Below the pieces are notes generated by a model, which saw only the letters and a list, made by a program, of their open reading frames with translations, did not search any database and had not been told where the DNA came from. From Sphingobacterium sp. N143 (GTDB taxonomy: Bacteria > Bacteroidota > Bacteroidia > Sphingobacteriales > Sphingobacteriaceae), in contig NZ_JACAIS010000002.1 in the NCBI RefSeq assembly GCF_030325625.1, positions 147,913 to 211,912 on the forward strand: a stretch of 64,000 nucleotides of DNA. Reading direction: 5' to 3'. The first letter of the stretch is position 1; each line of letters begins with the position of its first letter. A program made the position numbers and the translations under genes. Positions 8,829-16,320 of the stretch are shown piece after piece.

Positions 8829-9191
8829 ATGCATTCAAGGACAACTAAAAATTTCCGTCATCTCATCGCATCATTCCAATTGGTATTGATGTCACTGATT
8901 ATTATTTCGGGGGTTGTCTTTATGCACAAAGAGGTGAAATCAACGGGTGAAATTGTCATGCACACGCACCCCTATGATTTTACAAAAAAAGAAAAACCGC
9001 AAGAAACCGATGATCAGATTGACTACCTGAATGTCATCTATCAGAACACTTACGTTCAGACTGAATTTACCGTACTGGAGCTTCCTGCCCCATTAGAAAT
9101 TCAGCATACAAACTATAATACGATTTGTCCAGAGGTACCTACCGCAACGATAGATCATGCTTACCTTCGAGGTCCCCCCTGCTTAGCATAA
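8829..9191 (+). CDS. Small membrane-anchored protein with HxHPYD motif, unknown function
   Basis: I do not recognise a named family with certainty. The 120-residue product has one hydrophobic segment at about residues 11-31 (QLVLMSLIIISGVVF), then a mostly polar outside part. That part contains a histidine-rich GEIVMHTHPYDFTKK motif and a short LRGPPC tail with a terminal-region cysteine. The frame is open upstream to 8709, but the preceding bases are the panD terminator, so ATG 8829 is the best start even though it has no visible ribosome site. The TonB-dependent receptor begins 316 bases downstream on the same strand. Clustered histidines and a cysteine next to a receptor suggest a metal- or haem-linked role, by inference only. 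Confidence 0.65.
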   Translation: MHSRTTKNFRHLIASFQLVLMSLIIISGVVFMHKEVKSTGEIVMHTHPYDFTKKEKPQETDDQIDYLNVIYQNTYVQTEFTVLELPAPLEIQHTNYNTICPEVPTATIDHAYLRGPPCLA

Positions 9192-9507
9192 ACAACAACT
9201 CATTTTTCTGAAAGTGTCCGTTTATTGATTGATAAGTATCTTTTTATTAAGCCATCAATGCGATCACTACGCTCGGTTATTGGCCAGAAAGAACCTTCTT
9301 TGGCTCTTAGGACTGTTGGTACTTACGAAAATAAGAAGGCTTTCTATTAAAATCTGACACACAGGCTGCGAAATATCGTACGGAAATGCTGTTGGCATTC
9401 GTCTGTAAGGCTGTTTCCAGGATCTCAAAAGTCAAAATGAGACCGTTTGTAAACCACAAGTTTGCACAGAGAACAAATCTCAATTCGAAGTACTAAATAC
9501 TATAAAA
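9192..9507. other. 316-base intergenic region before the TonB receptor
   Basis: No gene is seen. The stretch holds the long inverted repeat at 9287-9344 and a weak -7-like CAAGTTTG at 9457-9464, some 44 bases before the receptor ATG. I found no B12-box-like sequence or other recognised riboswitch signature. Confidence 0.5.
9287..9344 (+). repeat. Inverted repeat in the leader region of the TonB receptor gene
   Basis: The left arm GAAAGAACCTTCTT (9287-9300) and the right arm AAGAAGGCTTTC (9333-9344) pair over 12 base pairs with a two-base AA bulge, enclosing a 32-base loop. It lies 160 bases before the receptor start and is followed by TATTAAAA, not a T-run. It may be a terminator for the small gene upstream or a regulatory RNA fold. 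Confidence 0.5.
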
Positions 9508-11844
9508 ATGCTAAAGCAATACACACTCCTGGCCATTTTATTGGCTGGCACATCCACTATATATGCACAATCACCACTCGAAGGTTACCTATTCAACAAA
9601 AACCAGGAGGCAATTGCTTCGGGTACATTGACCATCAAGAACAGTAAGGCTGCCACATCATCCGATGCGAATGGCTACTTTATGATTAAGTCCGTTTCGG
9701 CTCCAAAAGTCACCCTGAACATATCCGCTGTTGGCTATCGTTCCATGACCAAGGTTATCGCCATGGATACCCTAAAATCACCACTTCACATCCAATTGGA
9801 GGAAGATAACCTTAACCTGGATGAAGTGGTCGTCTCGGCTACACGATATGGTGTAAAACGAAAAGACGCACCTGTCGTCGTCAATGTGATCGGTCCAAAA
9901 CTATTCAATGCGACCCAGTCCGTGGCTATGTCTGAGACTTTAAATTACCAGCCCGGTGTCCGGGTAGAAAATAACTGTCAGAATTGTGGTTTTTCACAGG
10001 TCAGGCTCAACGGGCTTGAAGGTCCTTATTCACAAATATTGATTAACAGCAGGGCTGTATTTTCAGCATTAAACAGCGTCTATGGACTGGACCAGATCCC
10101 AACCAGTATGATTGACCGTATCGAAGTGGTTCGCAGCGGCGGTTCAGCACTATTTGGTGCCAATGCCATTGCTGGAACGATTAATATCATCACCAAAGAT
10201 CCGGTTGAAAACGACTGGCAGGTCAAGTCTACCAATTCGCTGATTGGAGGAAAAAGCTGTGACAATACCGTTGACTTCAACACTTCCCTTGTTGCGGAAG
10301 ATCTAAAAACAGGCGCAACATTTTATGGAATGCACCGCAACAGGCAAGCATACGATGCGAATGGCGATGGTTTCTCCGAAATCACCAAACTGCGCAACAC
10401 CACTTTTGGCACAAAAGTGTTCTACAAACCAAGTGATCTGGATAAGATTACAGTTGATTTCAGCACGGTCAATGAATTTCGGCGCGGTGGGGACCAATTG
10501 GATAAAGCACCGCACTTGACGCAGATCACAGAGCAACTGGAAACCAGTTCCATTGTTGGTGGTATTACTTATGACCATTATTCTGCCGATTATAAGCATA
10601 AGGTTTCTGCTTATGGGTCTGTACAGAAAACCGTCCGTGACAGTTATTACGGTGGTCTTGGTGGAGGCACCACATATGCAGATAGCACCCTGGCATCAAA
10701 TTCCTATGGTAAAACCGACGACATTGCGCTCGTTGTCGGGGGACAGTACACCTACAATTTTGAACGTGATGTATTTACCGCTGGTGCCGAATTTTCCTAT
10801 AACAATACGCAGGATGAAATACCGGGTTACAAGCGGATCATTGATCAGCAAAACAAAGGGTTCGGAAGTTATGCGCAATACGAATGGAAACCTTTTGCAA
10901 CCTTCAAAACACTGATTGGTGCACGATACGACTATACCTATGTGGACGGAAAATACAGCCTGGCAGGACTCAACCGCAATTCGGACCAACGATTTGGCAC
11001 ATTCAGTCCTCGTCTGACCATCCTATATGATTTGACCAAGGATCTCCAATTCAGGGGCGGCTATGCACGTGGGTTCCGGGCACCACAGGCCTTCAACGAA
11101 GATATGCATGTCACCTCCATTGGCGGCAATCAAGTTTTTGTGCTGATTGGTGAAGACCTAAAGACAGAATACTCCAATGCGTATACTGGCTCGTTCAGCT
11201 ACAACAAAAATTTTGGTTCAGTACAGACAAGCTTTTTAGTGGAAGGTTTTTATACAGATCTGAACAATCAATTTGTCAATGTCATGGCATCAGAAAAAGA
11301 TGGGTTGATTATTCAGGAGATGCAGAATGGCGCGGGAGCGCGCGTATATGGGTCCAATATTGAGATTAACGTGGCCCCATCCTCCTGGCTTTCCTTCCAG
11401 ACCGGCGGAACCATCCAGCGCTCACAGTACAAGAGTCTACAGCTGATCTATGAAGGAAAGGATGAAACACATGATGTCTGGACAAAGAAATATGTACGCA
11501 CACCGAATATCTACGGTTATCTAAACAGTAATCTGAAGGCAAGCAGGCGCTTTGCCATCGACTTAACCGGTGTCTACACAGGAAAAATGATCGTCCCTCA
11601 TATCCAGGAAGATATAATGACGCTCAAAAATGCCCGTGATTTTGTGGAACTGAATCTTCGTTTAGGTTATACCATCCCTGTTCACAAAGATTTCAGCATT
11701 GAACTTTTTGGTGGTGTGCAGAATATGTTCAACGCTTTTCAAAAGGACTTTGATAAAGGTGCCTTACGTGATTCAGATTATATCTATGGACCAACCCGTC
11801 CACGTACATTTACCTTCGGACTCCGTGTGGGGCACTTCCATTAA
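9508..11844 (+). CDS. TonB-dependent outer-membrane receptor (siderophore/metal type, not SusC)
   Basis: This is an active-transport beta-barrel energised by TonB. The 778-residue protein has a signal peptide cut near YAQ-S (residue 21-22), a carboxypeptidase-regulatory-like domain at about 25-100 and a TonB-box-like LDEVVVSA near 105-111. The plug holds QVRLNGLEGPYSQILINSR and the VVRSGGSALFGANAIAGTINI signature, and a barrel follows to the end. The plug carries a CxxC (C157, C160) in an NNCQNCGF context. Overall it resembles the FepA/BtuB-like group rather than SusC, and no SusD follows. The next gene encodes a periplasmic thioredoxin that could act on the CxxC. The substrate is unknown; metal chelate or haem-like cargo is an inference. 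Confidence 0.88.
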   Translation: MLKQYTLLAILLAGTSTIYAQSPLEGYLFNKNQEAIASGTLTIKNSKAATSSDANGYFMIKSVSAPKVTLNISAVGYRSMTKVIAMDTLKSPLHIQLEEDNLNLDEVVVSATRYGVKRKDAPVVVNVIGPKLFNATQSVAMSETLNYQPGVRVENNCQNCGFSQVRLNGLEGPYSQILINSRAVFSALNSVYGLDQIPTSMIDRIEVVRSGGSALFGANAIAGTINIITKDPVENDWQVKSTNSLIGGKSCDNTVDFNTSLVAEDLKTGATFYGMHRNRQAYDANGDGFSEITKLRNTTFGTKVFYKPSDLDKITVDFSTVNEFRRGGDQLDKAPHLTQITEQLETSSIVGGITYDHYSADYKHKVSAYGSVQKTVRDSYYGGLGGGTTYADSTLASNSYGKTDDIALVVGGQYTYNFERDVFTAGAEFSYNNTQDEIPGYKRIIDQQNKGFGSYAQYEWKPFATFKTLIGARYDYTYVDGKYSLAGLNRNSDQRFGTFSPRLTILYDLTKDLQFRGGYARGFRAPQAFNEDMHVTSIGGNQVFVLIGEDLKTEYSNAYTGSFSYNKNFGSVQTSFLVEGFYTDLNNQFVNVMASEKDGLIIQEMQNGAGARVYGSNIEINVAPSSWLSFQTGGTIQRSQYKSLQLIYEGKDETHDVWTKKYVRTPNIYGYLNSNLKASRRFAIDLTGVYTGKMIVPHIQEDIMTLKNARDFVELNLRLGYTIPVHKDFSIELFGGVQNMFNAFQKDFDKGALRDSDYIYGPTRPRTFTFGLRVGHFH

Positions 11845-11885
11845 GATCAAATGCATGATGATTTCATGGACCAAACAACAGACAA

Positions 11886-12353
11886 ATGAAATATCTCAAA
11901 AAAATAAGTATGCTTTGGATGTTATTCCTTTATCCGCTTCTCCAGTTTGGGCAGGAGCGGATAAATTGGGTCAGTTTCGAGCAGCTTGATTCTTTACTTG
12001 CTGTTGAACCACGGGAGACACTGCTTTTTATCCATACCGATTGGTGTGGTTATTGCCGGAAAATGGAACAGGAAATTTTCACCAACAAAGAGATCGTCAG
12101 ACGCATCAACACAAAGTATTATGCGGTCAGCTTCGATGCAGAGTCGGTAGAAGATATTGTTTTCGATCAAAGTATCTGGAAATCCAAAGGCAGCAAAAAG
12201 AGAACCGGTCAATTTCATCCCCTGGCAAGACTGTTATTAGGCGACAGACAGCTGGTTTTCCCTAGTATCCTTCGTTATGACAATACATTCCATCTCAAGA
12301 ATATCCAACAAAAATACCTGAATTCAAAAGAGTTAGCTGTATTTTTAAAATAA
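11886..12353 (+). CDS. Periplasmic thioredoxin-like protein
   Basis: The 155-residue protein has a signal peptide (hydrophobic core MLWMLFLYPLLQFG, cut near residue 22) and a thioredoxin-like domain with the redox motif W53-C-G-Y-C57. The fold also shows TLLFIHTDWCGYC and the cis-proline strand VFPSILRY. It resembles the DUF255/DsbD C-terminal-like thioredoxins. It starts 41 bases after the TonB receptor and is probably cotranscribed, so a role in reducing that receptor's plug CxxC or in handling imported metal is reasonable but unproven. Its insertion between the active site and the cis-proline (about residues 75-130) is longer than in classical thioredoxin. Confidence 0.85.
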   Translation: MKYLKKISMLWMLFLYPLLQFGQERINWVSFEQLDSLLAVEPRETLLFIHTDWCGYCRKMEQEIFTNKEIVRRINTKYYAVSFDAESVEDIVFDQSIWKSKGSKKRTGQFHPLARLLLGDRQLVFPSILRYDNTFHLKNIQQKYLNSKELAVFLK

Positions 12354-12428
12354 TTTAACATTTTTGTGTAGCGAAACGAATCAATGAAGCGTTTTGAGTT
12401 TTATAATTAATACACACTTTAAGAAATT

Positions 12429-13100
12429 ATGAAAAATATCACGAAATTTTTAATGGCATTTTTGTGTCTGGGGATGATCTTTGCATCTTGTAATAAAGAT
12501 AATACGGATTGGGATGAATTAAATAGACAACAGATCGAAGCCGCTAAAAAGGAAAAAGCGCGTAGAGACTCTCTATTAAGAATACAAGCACCTATATTAG
12601 AACAATACGCCAAAACCAAATGGAAAGAAGAGGCTAGATTCTCGGATTCTACAGGTATTTGGTATAAAGTTGAGCTTGCTTCGGGCAGCGAAACTCCTTA
12701 CACCTATACAGGAAGCATTGGTTATTATGGCCCACAATTAAGTGCCTGGTCCGCAACACTTAATTTCCAGGGTGAATTGATGGATGGAACTGTATTTGAC
12801 AAAAATACAGATGGGGTTCCTAAAGTTTACAATAATATTAGTAAAGCTATTGAAGTTTATGGCCAAGCTTGGGTACAGGCATTCGCGCCAACGATTGTTA
12901 ATATAAATGGACAAGACCAGAGATTTGAAGGTTTATTGCCAAAAGGTTTGCAAAAAGGCGATAAGATCAGTTTTATCTCTCCTTCTTACTATACTTTTGA
13001 CCAAACAGAATATACTGCTGGTAGTGAGAAAGTAACAGTACCTAAAAATACACCTGTAGTATATACCATCGATCTAAAGGCTATCGGTGCTGCCAACTAA
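12429..13100 (+). CDS. FKBP-type peptidyl-prolyl isomerase lipoprotein
   Basis: The 223-residue protein has a lipoprotein signal peptide ending FAS-C21, a charged linker helix at about 30-60 rich in Lys, Arg and Glu, then an FKBP-like domain. Marks of the fold are GIWYKVE, LNFQGELMDGTVFDKNTDG and the FEGLLPKGLQKGDKISFISPS stretch. The prolyl isomerase would act on proteins in the periplasm or at the outer membrane. Several aromatic active-site positions of classical FKBP are not obvious, so activity could be weak. A terminator follows directly. The second FKBP lipoprotein downstream has the same architecture and is a likely paralogue. Confidence 0.85.
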   Translation: MKNITKFLMAFLCLGMIFASCNKDNTDWDELNRQQIEAAKKEKARRDSLLRIQAPILEQYAKTKWKEEARFSDSTGIWYKVELASGSETPYTYTGSIGYYGPQLSAWSATLNFQGELMDGTVFDKNTDGVPKVYNNISKAIEVYGQAWVQAFAPTIVNINGQDQRFEGLLPKGLQKGDKISFISPSYYTFDQTEYTAGSEKVTVPKNTPVVYTIDLKAIGAAN

Positions 13101-13111
13101 GAAAAATAATT

Positions 13112-13119
13112 TATATTTG
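13112..13119 (+). promoter_or_regulatory. -7-like box before the second FKBP gene, overlapping a terminator
   Basis: TATATTTG matches TAnnTTTG. The predicted start near 13123 coincides with the first base of the terminator hairpin at 13122, so a transcript from here would begin with that hairpin. The ATG follows at 13175. Confidence 0.45.
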
Positions 13120-13121
13120 TT

Positions 13122-13154
13122 AAGCCATTTTCAAAACGAAAATGGCTTTTTTTT
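13122..13154 (+). terminator. Terminator after the first FKBP gene
   Basis: AAGCCATTTTC (13122-13132) pairs perfectly with GAAAATGGCTT (13138-13148) around AAAAC, and the T-run continues to 13154. It is 21 bases past the stop codon. Confidence 0.85.
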
Positions 13155-13174
13155 GAAAAAACACCAACAACACC

Positions 13175-13774
13175 ATGAAAAAACTATTATCGCCGCTATT
13201 GATGACAATCGCTCTGGTCAGCCTCTTTTTTGCAAGTTGTATGAAAGACGATGACAGCCCCGTTTTTGATGAATATGCTCAATATAAAGCCGACTCCATT
13301 GCCCTGCGTGGTTATGTGGCAAAAAATTTTCCAGAAGCAGTTTATCACAACGAAACAGGCATTTGGTATGAAATTCTTACCGAAGGACAAGGAGATTATG
13401 AATATAAAATAGTGGATACCTTGAATGGAAAATTCCTTAAATTTTTCCCTGCGGTAAAATATGTTGGTAAACTGCTGAACGGTACTATCTTTGACCAGAC
13501 CGATGCTGGAAAAATCGACACCTTTGAAATCAGAACCAATACAGCTTACCAATATCCATTTGCCAGCTCGATTATTCCGGCCTGGACATTCGCCTTTGCT
13601 CCTGAAAAAATCGGTGAAGTTAAGTTAGGTGGTTTAACAGAAAAAGGATTACAAAAAGGATCTAAGGTTCATATTATGGCTCCATCAAGATATGGTTACG
13701 GAAACCGCGCAGTTGGACCTATTCCAGCCAATTCTCCACTGGATTTTGTCATTGAAGTCGTTGACATCAAATAA
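13175..13774 (+). CDS. FKBP-type peptidyl-prolyl isomerase lipoprotein, second copy
   Basis: The 199-residue protein has a lipoprotein signal peptide ending FFAS-C22 with MKDDD after the cysteine, then a short helical linker and an FKBP domain. The domain includes VKYVGKLLNGTIFDQTD, GLTEKGLQKGSKVHIMAPS and the well-kept YGYGNRAVGPIPANSPLDFVIEV end that forms the FKBP active-site wall. Its C-terminal half is closer to classical FKBP than that of the first copy, so isomerase activity is more likely. The Asp-rich residues after the lipidated cysteine suggest outer-membrane placement. It is separated from its paralogue by a terminator and probably has its own promoter. Confidence 0.88.
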   Translation: MKKLLSPLLMTIALVSLFFASCMKDDDSPVFDEYAQYKADSIALRGYVAKNFPEAVYHNETGIWYEILTEGQGDYEYKIVDTLNGKFLKFFPAVKYVGKLLNGTIFDQTDAGKIDTFEIRTNTAYQYPFASSIIPAWTFAFAPEKIGEVKLGGLTEKGLQKGSKVHIMAPSRYGYGNRAVGPIPANSPLDFVIEVVDIK

Positions 13775-13809
13775 TATTCTGCACACAGCAGTCTACCTTT
13801 ATAAAATTC

Positions 13810-13850
13810 CAGCCCCACCTAAAGTTACTGAACTCCAGGTGGGGCTGTTT
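13810..13850 (+). terminator. Terminator after the second FKBP gene
   Basis: CAGCCCCACCT (13810-13820) pairs perfectly over 11 bases with AGGTGGGGCTG (13837-13847), followed by TTT. Confidence 0.8.
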
Positions 13851-14077
13851 ATGACTTTACCCCGATCAACCAACAAATCCTAGAAACTTCGGAAAGAAAA
13901 GACTAACCACAAAGCACAGGTAAAAGCAGGTTCCAGTATACATACAGTATGGATTAAGTATGCATCAAGTAGCACTATGGTATCTATATGATGATAAGAT
14001 GACTATCCTATAGCAGTGGTTCTAGCCTCTGATAAACCTCAATGACAAATGAAACGAGCAAATAAGAAAAGCTTTTA
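13851..14077. other. Gene-free stretch
   Basis: No convincing gene, hairpin or promoter is seen between the FKBP terminator and the terminator end of the candidate small RNA. Confidence 0.5.
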
Positions 14078-14186
14078 AACAATAAAAGCTCGAAGTGGGG
14101 AACTCCGAGCTTTACCTAACCAATTATTAACCTAAATTATGAAAAGTTCTTTATATAATATTTTGTATATATCTTTCTGTTTTGAT
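14078..14186 (-). ncRNA. Candidate small RNA of about 109 nt with C-rich terminal loop
   Basis: A consensus-like minus-strand promoter sits just upstream (14191-14221), and no gene of any length follows on that strand. The predicted transcript starts near 14186 and has an A/U-rich unstructured part containing GGTTAATAATTGGTTAGG. It ends in a hairpin made by AAAGCTCGGAGT (plus 14102-14113) and ACTTCGAGCTTT (plus 14085-14096), with loop TCCCC. The stem is 12 bp including one G-U, and the tail is TATTGTTT. This promoter-plus-terminator arrangement is what a stand-alone small RNA looks like. I cannot assign it to a known family. The plus strand shows only a 21-codon ATG frame at 14139-14204, which I discount. 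Confidence 0.5.
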
Positions 14187-14190
14187 ATAT

Positions 14191-14221
14191 CAAAGGTACT
14201 ATAGATTCGCTTTCGTGTCAA
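14191..14221 (-). promoter_or_regulatory. Promoter of the candidate small RNA
   Basis: On the minus strand TTG (plus 14219-14221), 20 bases, then TACCTTTG (plus 14191-14198), close to the Bacteroidota consensus. Confidence 0.6.
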
Positions 14222-14260
14222 GAAATTTAACAGCATTTAACGTTGTTAAAATTATGTTAA

Positions 14261-14449
14261 AACAATTTAGCAGTTTACTCCCACCGTGCTTATATTGACC
14301 ATATCTTGATGCAGCTGTTCGATGAAGCCAGCGTCTTCCAATTGAATGTCCGGCCAATAAAAAAAGAACTTGATCATATCGCCCAGCTTGTTCAAAAAAC
14401 AAAGAAGAATAGATTAGAAAAAGCTAACACTTTAAATAAAAAGGAATAA
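14261..14449 (+). pseudogene. Possible remnant of a coding sequence, or a very small gene
   Basis: An open frame runs 62 codons from a stop at 14258 to TAA at 14447. Its translation looks protein-like, for example IDHILMQLFDEASVFQL and then a Lys-rich helix RPIKKELDHIAQLVQK. The first ATG is only at 14309, leaving 46 residues, and the part before it also looks coding. I recognise no family. It may be the C-terminal scrap of a lost gene. The upstream bases are very A/T-rich and have stops in all frames. Confidence 0.3.
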
Positions 14450-14454
14450 ATTTG
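14447..14454 (+). promoter_or_regulatory. -7-like box before nadE
   Basis: TAAATTTG matches TAnnTTTG and would start transcription near 14459, about 55 bases before nadE. No TTG is found 19-20 bases upstream, so support is weak. Confidence 0.35.
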
Positions 14455-14513
14455 TGAATAGATGCCGCATGGGATTTTGGTATATGATTTTAATTAAGAC
14501 AGGTAAATAGAAC

Positions 14514-16157
14514 ATGAAAATAGCTTTAGCACAACTGAATTACCACATTGGCAATTTTGAAGCAAATACTGAAAAAATAATCAGCGCAATTGATCAGGCC
14601 AAAGAAGCTTCTGCAGACCTTATCGTATTTTCCGAGCTGGCCATTGGGGGTTACCCAGCCAAAGATCTGTTGCGGACCAAGGTATTTAAACAACACTGTG
14701 ACGAGGCTATTCAACAAATTGCCACGCATTGTCAAGATATCGCCTGTATCGTCGGAGCACCGGTCAAAAATAGTGACCCTGAGGGTAAAGAGCTTTACAA
14801 TACAGCTGTATTTATTGAACATGGCGCCGTCAGGAATATTGTCAAGAAAGGCCTGTTACCGGACTATGATGTATTTGATGAATACCGCTACTTTGAACCG
14901 AACAAACGCTTCGATTGCATTGAGCTCAATGGAGTTAAAATTGCGCTGACCATCTGCGAGGACCTCTGGGATGACGATGAGAATGGCAATTCCTATGTTG
15001 GCGACCCGATGGAAGAATTGAGGAAAGAAAAACCTGACCTTCTGATCAATATCGCAGCATCTCCATTTTCCTATGCTCATTTTGACAAGCGTGTCAAGAT
15101 TCTCAGCCAACAAGTCAGAAAGTCCGGCTGTCCTCTAGTTTATGTCAATCAGATCGGGGCTCATATGGACATTATTTTTGATGGCCGGTCGCTAGCTTTC
15201 AATAATGAGGGAACAAAGATTGCGGAACTGAAAAGATTTGAAGAAGACTTGGCATTTGTTACCTATCACCAACAAAACATTACTTCAACTACCGCCTCTG
15301 TCAAAGAACCTGCCACGGAGATTGCATTGATCCATGATGCCCTGATTTTAGGGCTTCGCGACTATTTTCAAAAATCGGGTTTCAAAAAGGCAGTCTTGGG
15401 CCTATCCGGTGGACTGGATTCAGCGCTGGTGGCTGCCCTGGCCTGTGAAGCCCTTGGAGCAGACAATGTGCTTGCTATCCTAATGCCTTCGGTTTATTCC
15501 TCCGATCATTCCATTTCCGATGCGATGGATTTGGTAACAAATACAGGATGTAAACATCACATCGTCCCCATTAAGGATATCGCTTCCGCATATGAAAATA
15601 CACTTGCACCTCTTTTTGAGGGCTTAAAGCCCGACACAACCGAGGAAAATATACAGGCCCGGGCACGTGCTGTGATCTTAATGGCAGTTTCCAACAAATT
15701 TGGAAACATCCTCTTAAACACTTCCAATAAAAGTGAGGCTGCTGTCGGTTATGGAACCTTATATGGTGATATGGCCGGATCAATATCCGTCATCGGTGAT
15801 GTATACAAATCCAAAGCCTATGACCTTGCGCGTTATATCAATCGTGAACGGGAAATCATACCTGTCAATACCATTGAAAAAGCTCCTTCAGCAGAGTTAC
15901 GCCCTGATCAGAAGGACTCTGATTCTTTGCCCGAATACGATTTATTGGACAGCATATTATTTGAGCTCATTGAAAATGAGAAGACAGGTTCGGAAGTTGT
16001 AGCGATGGGTTTTGAAAAAGCGTTAGTAGAAAGAGTAAGTAAACTGGTTAACAATGCTGAATTTAAACGCTTTCAGGCACCACCGATCCTGCGCATCAGT
16101 CCCAAAGCTTTTGGCTCTGGGCGACAGATTCCACTGGTAGCAAAATATTGCTATTAA
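14514..16157 (+). CDS. nadE: Glutamine-dependent NAD+ synthetase
   Basis: NadE makes NAD+ from nicotinic acid adenine dinucleotide, ATP and glutamine in the cytosol. The 547-residue protein is the two-domain glutamine-using form. The N-terminal nitrilase-type glutaminase has the Glu-Lys-Cys triad E41, K112 and C148 (FSELAIGGYP, KKGLLPDYD, TICEDLWDD). The C-terminal synthetase domain has the ATP pyrophosphatase P-loop SGGLDS at 298-303 and the LLNTSNKSE and YGDMAGS substrate segments. Length suits the bacterial class of about 540 residues. It is a single gene; the frame starts at a clear ATG about 55 bases after a -7-like box. Confidence 0.96.
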   Translation: MKIALAQLNYHIGNFEANTEKIISAIDQAKEASADLIVFSELAIGGYPAKDLLRTKVFKQHCDEAIQQIATHCQDIACIVGAPVKNSDPEGKELYNTAVFIEHGAVRNIVKKGLLPDYDVFDEYRYFEPNKRFDCIELNGVKIALTICEDLWDDDENGNSYVGDPMEELRKEKPDLLINIAASPFSYAHFDKRVKILSQQVRKSGCPLVYVNQIGAHMDIIFDGRSLAFNNEGTKIAELKRFEEDLAFVTYHQQNITSTTASVKEPATEIALIHDALILGLRDYFQKSGFKKAVLGLSGGLDSALVAALACEALGADNVLAILMPSVYSSDHSISDAMDLVTNTGCKHHIVPIKDIASAYENTLAPLFEGLKPDTTEENIQARARAVILMAVSNKFGNILLNTSNKSEAAVGYGTLYGDMAGSISVIGDVYKSKAYDLARYINREREIIPVNTIEKAPSAELRPDQKDSDSLPEYDLLDSILFELIENEKTGSEVVAMGFEKALVERVSKLVNNAEFKRFQAPPILRISPKAFGSGRQIPLVAKYCY

Positions 16158-16243
16158 TTTTACAATTTGGTTAAACCATATGTTTAGTTTTTTGTCTAAT
16201 ATTAGTAAATTAAAAAAATAAGTTCCATATAGGCCATGAAACC

Positions 16244-16287
16244 ATCATGAGTATGCCGCTAAAAAGCAAGAACAAGCGGCTCATGAT
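16244..16287 (+). repeat. Stem-loop between nadE and the DUF4136 lipoprotein gene
   Basis: ATCATGA (16244-16250) pairs with TCATGAT (16281-16287), and GCCGCT (16255-16260) with AGCGGC (16275-16280). This leaves a GTAT bulge and a 14-base A-rich loop, 13 bp in total. There is no T-run after it and it ends 33 bases before the next ATG, so a leader structure is as likely as a terminator. Confidence 0.5.
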
Positions 16288-16320
16288 AGATTCATCACAG
16301 TTAATAAACAAATTACTACG

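Noticed and set aside
9192..9507. Cobalamin riboswitch upstream of the TonB receptor
   Set aside because: No B12-box or conserved junction sequence was found; only a simple inverted repeat is present.
14139..14204. 21-codon plus-strand frame resembling a leader peptide
   Set aside because: It is antisense to the better supported small RNA promoter and transcript, and no gene it could regulate starts within 300 bases.
14199..14402. 67-codon minus-strand frame
   Set aside because: It is antisense to the more protein-like plus-strand frame at 14261-14449, and its N-terminus shows no signal or domain.
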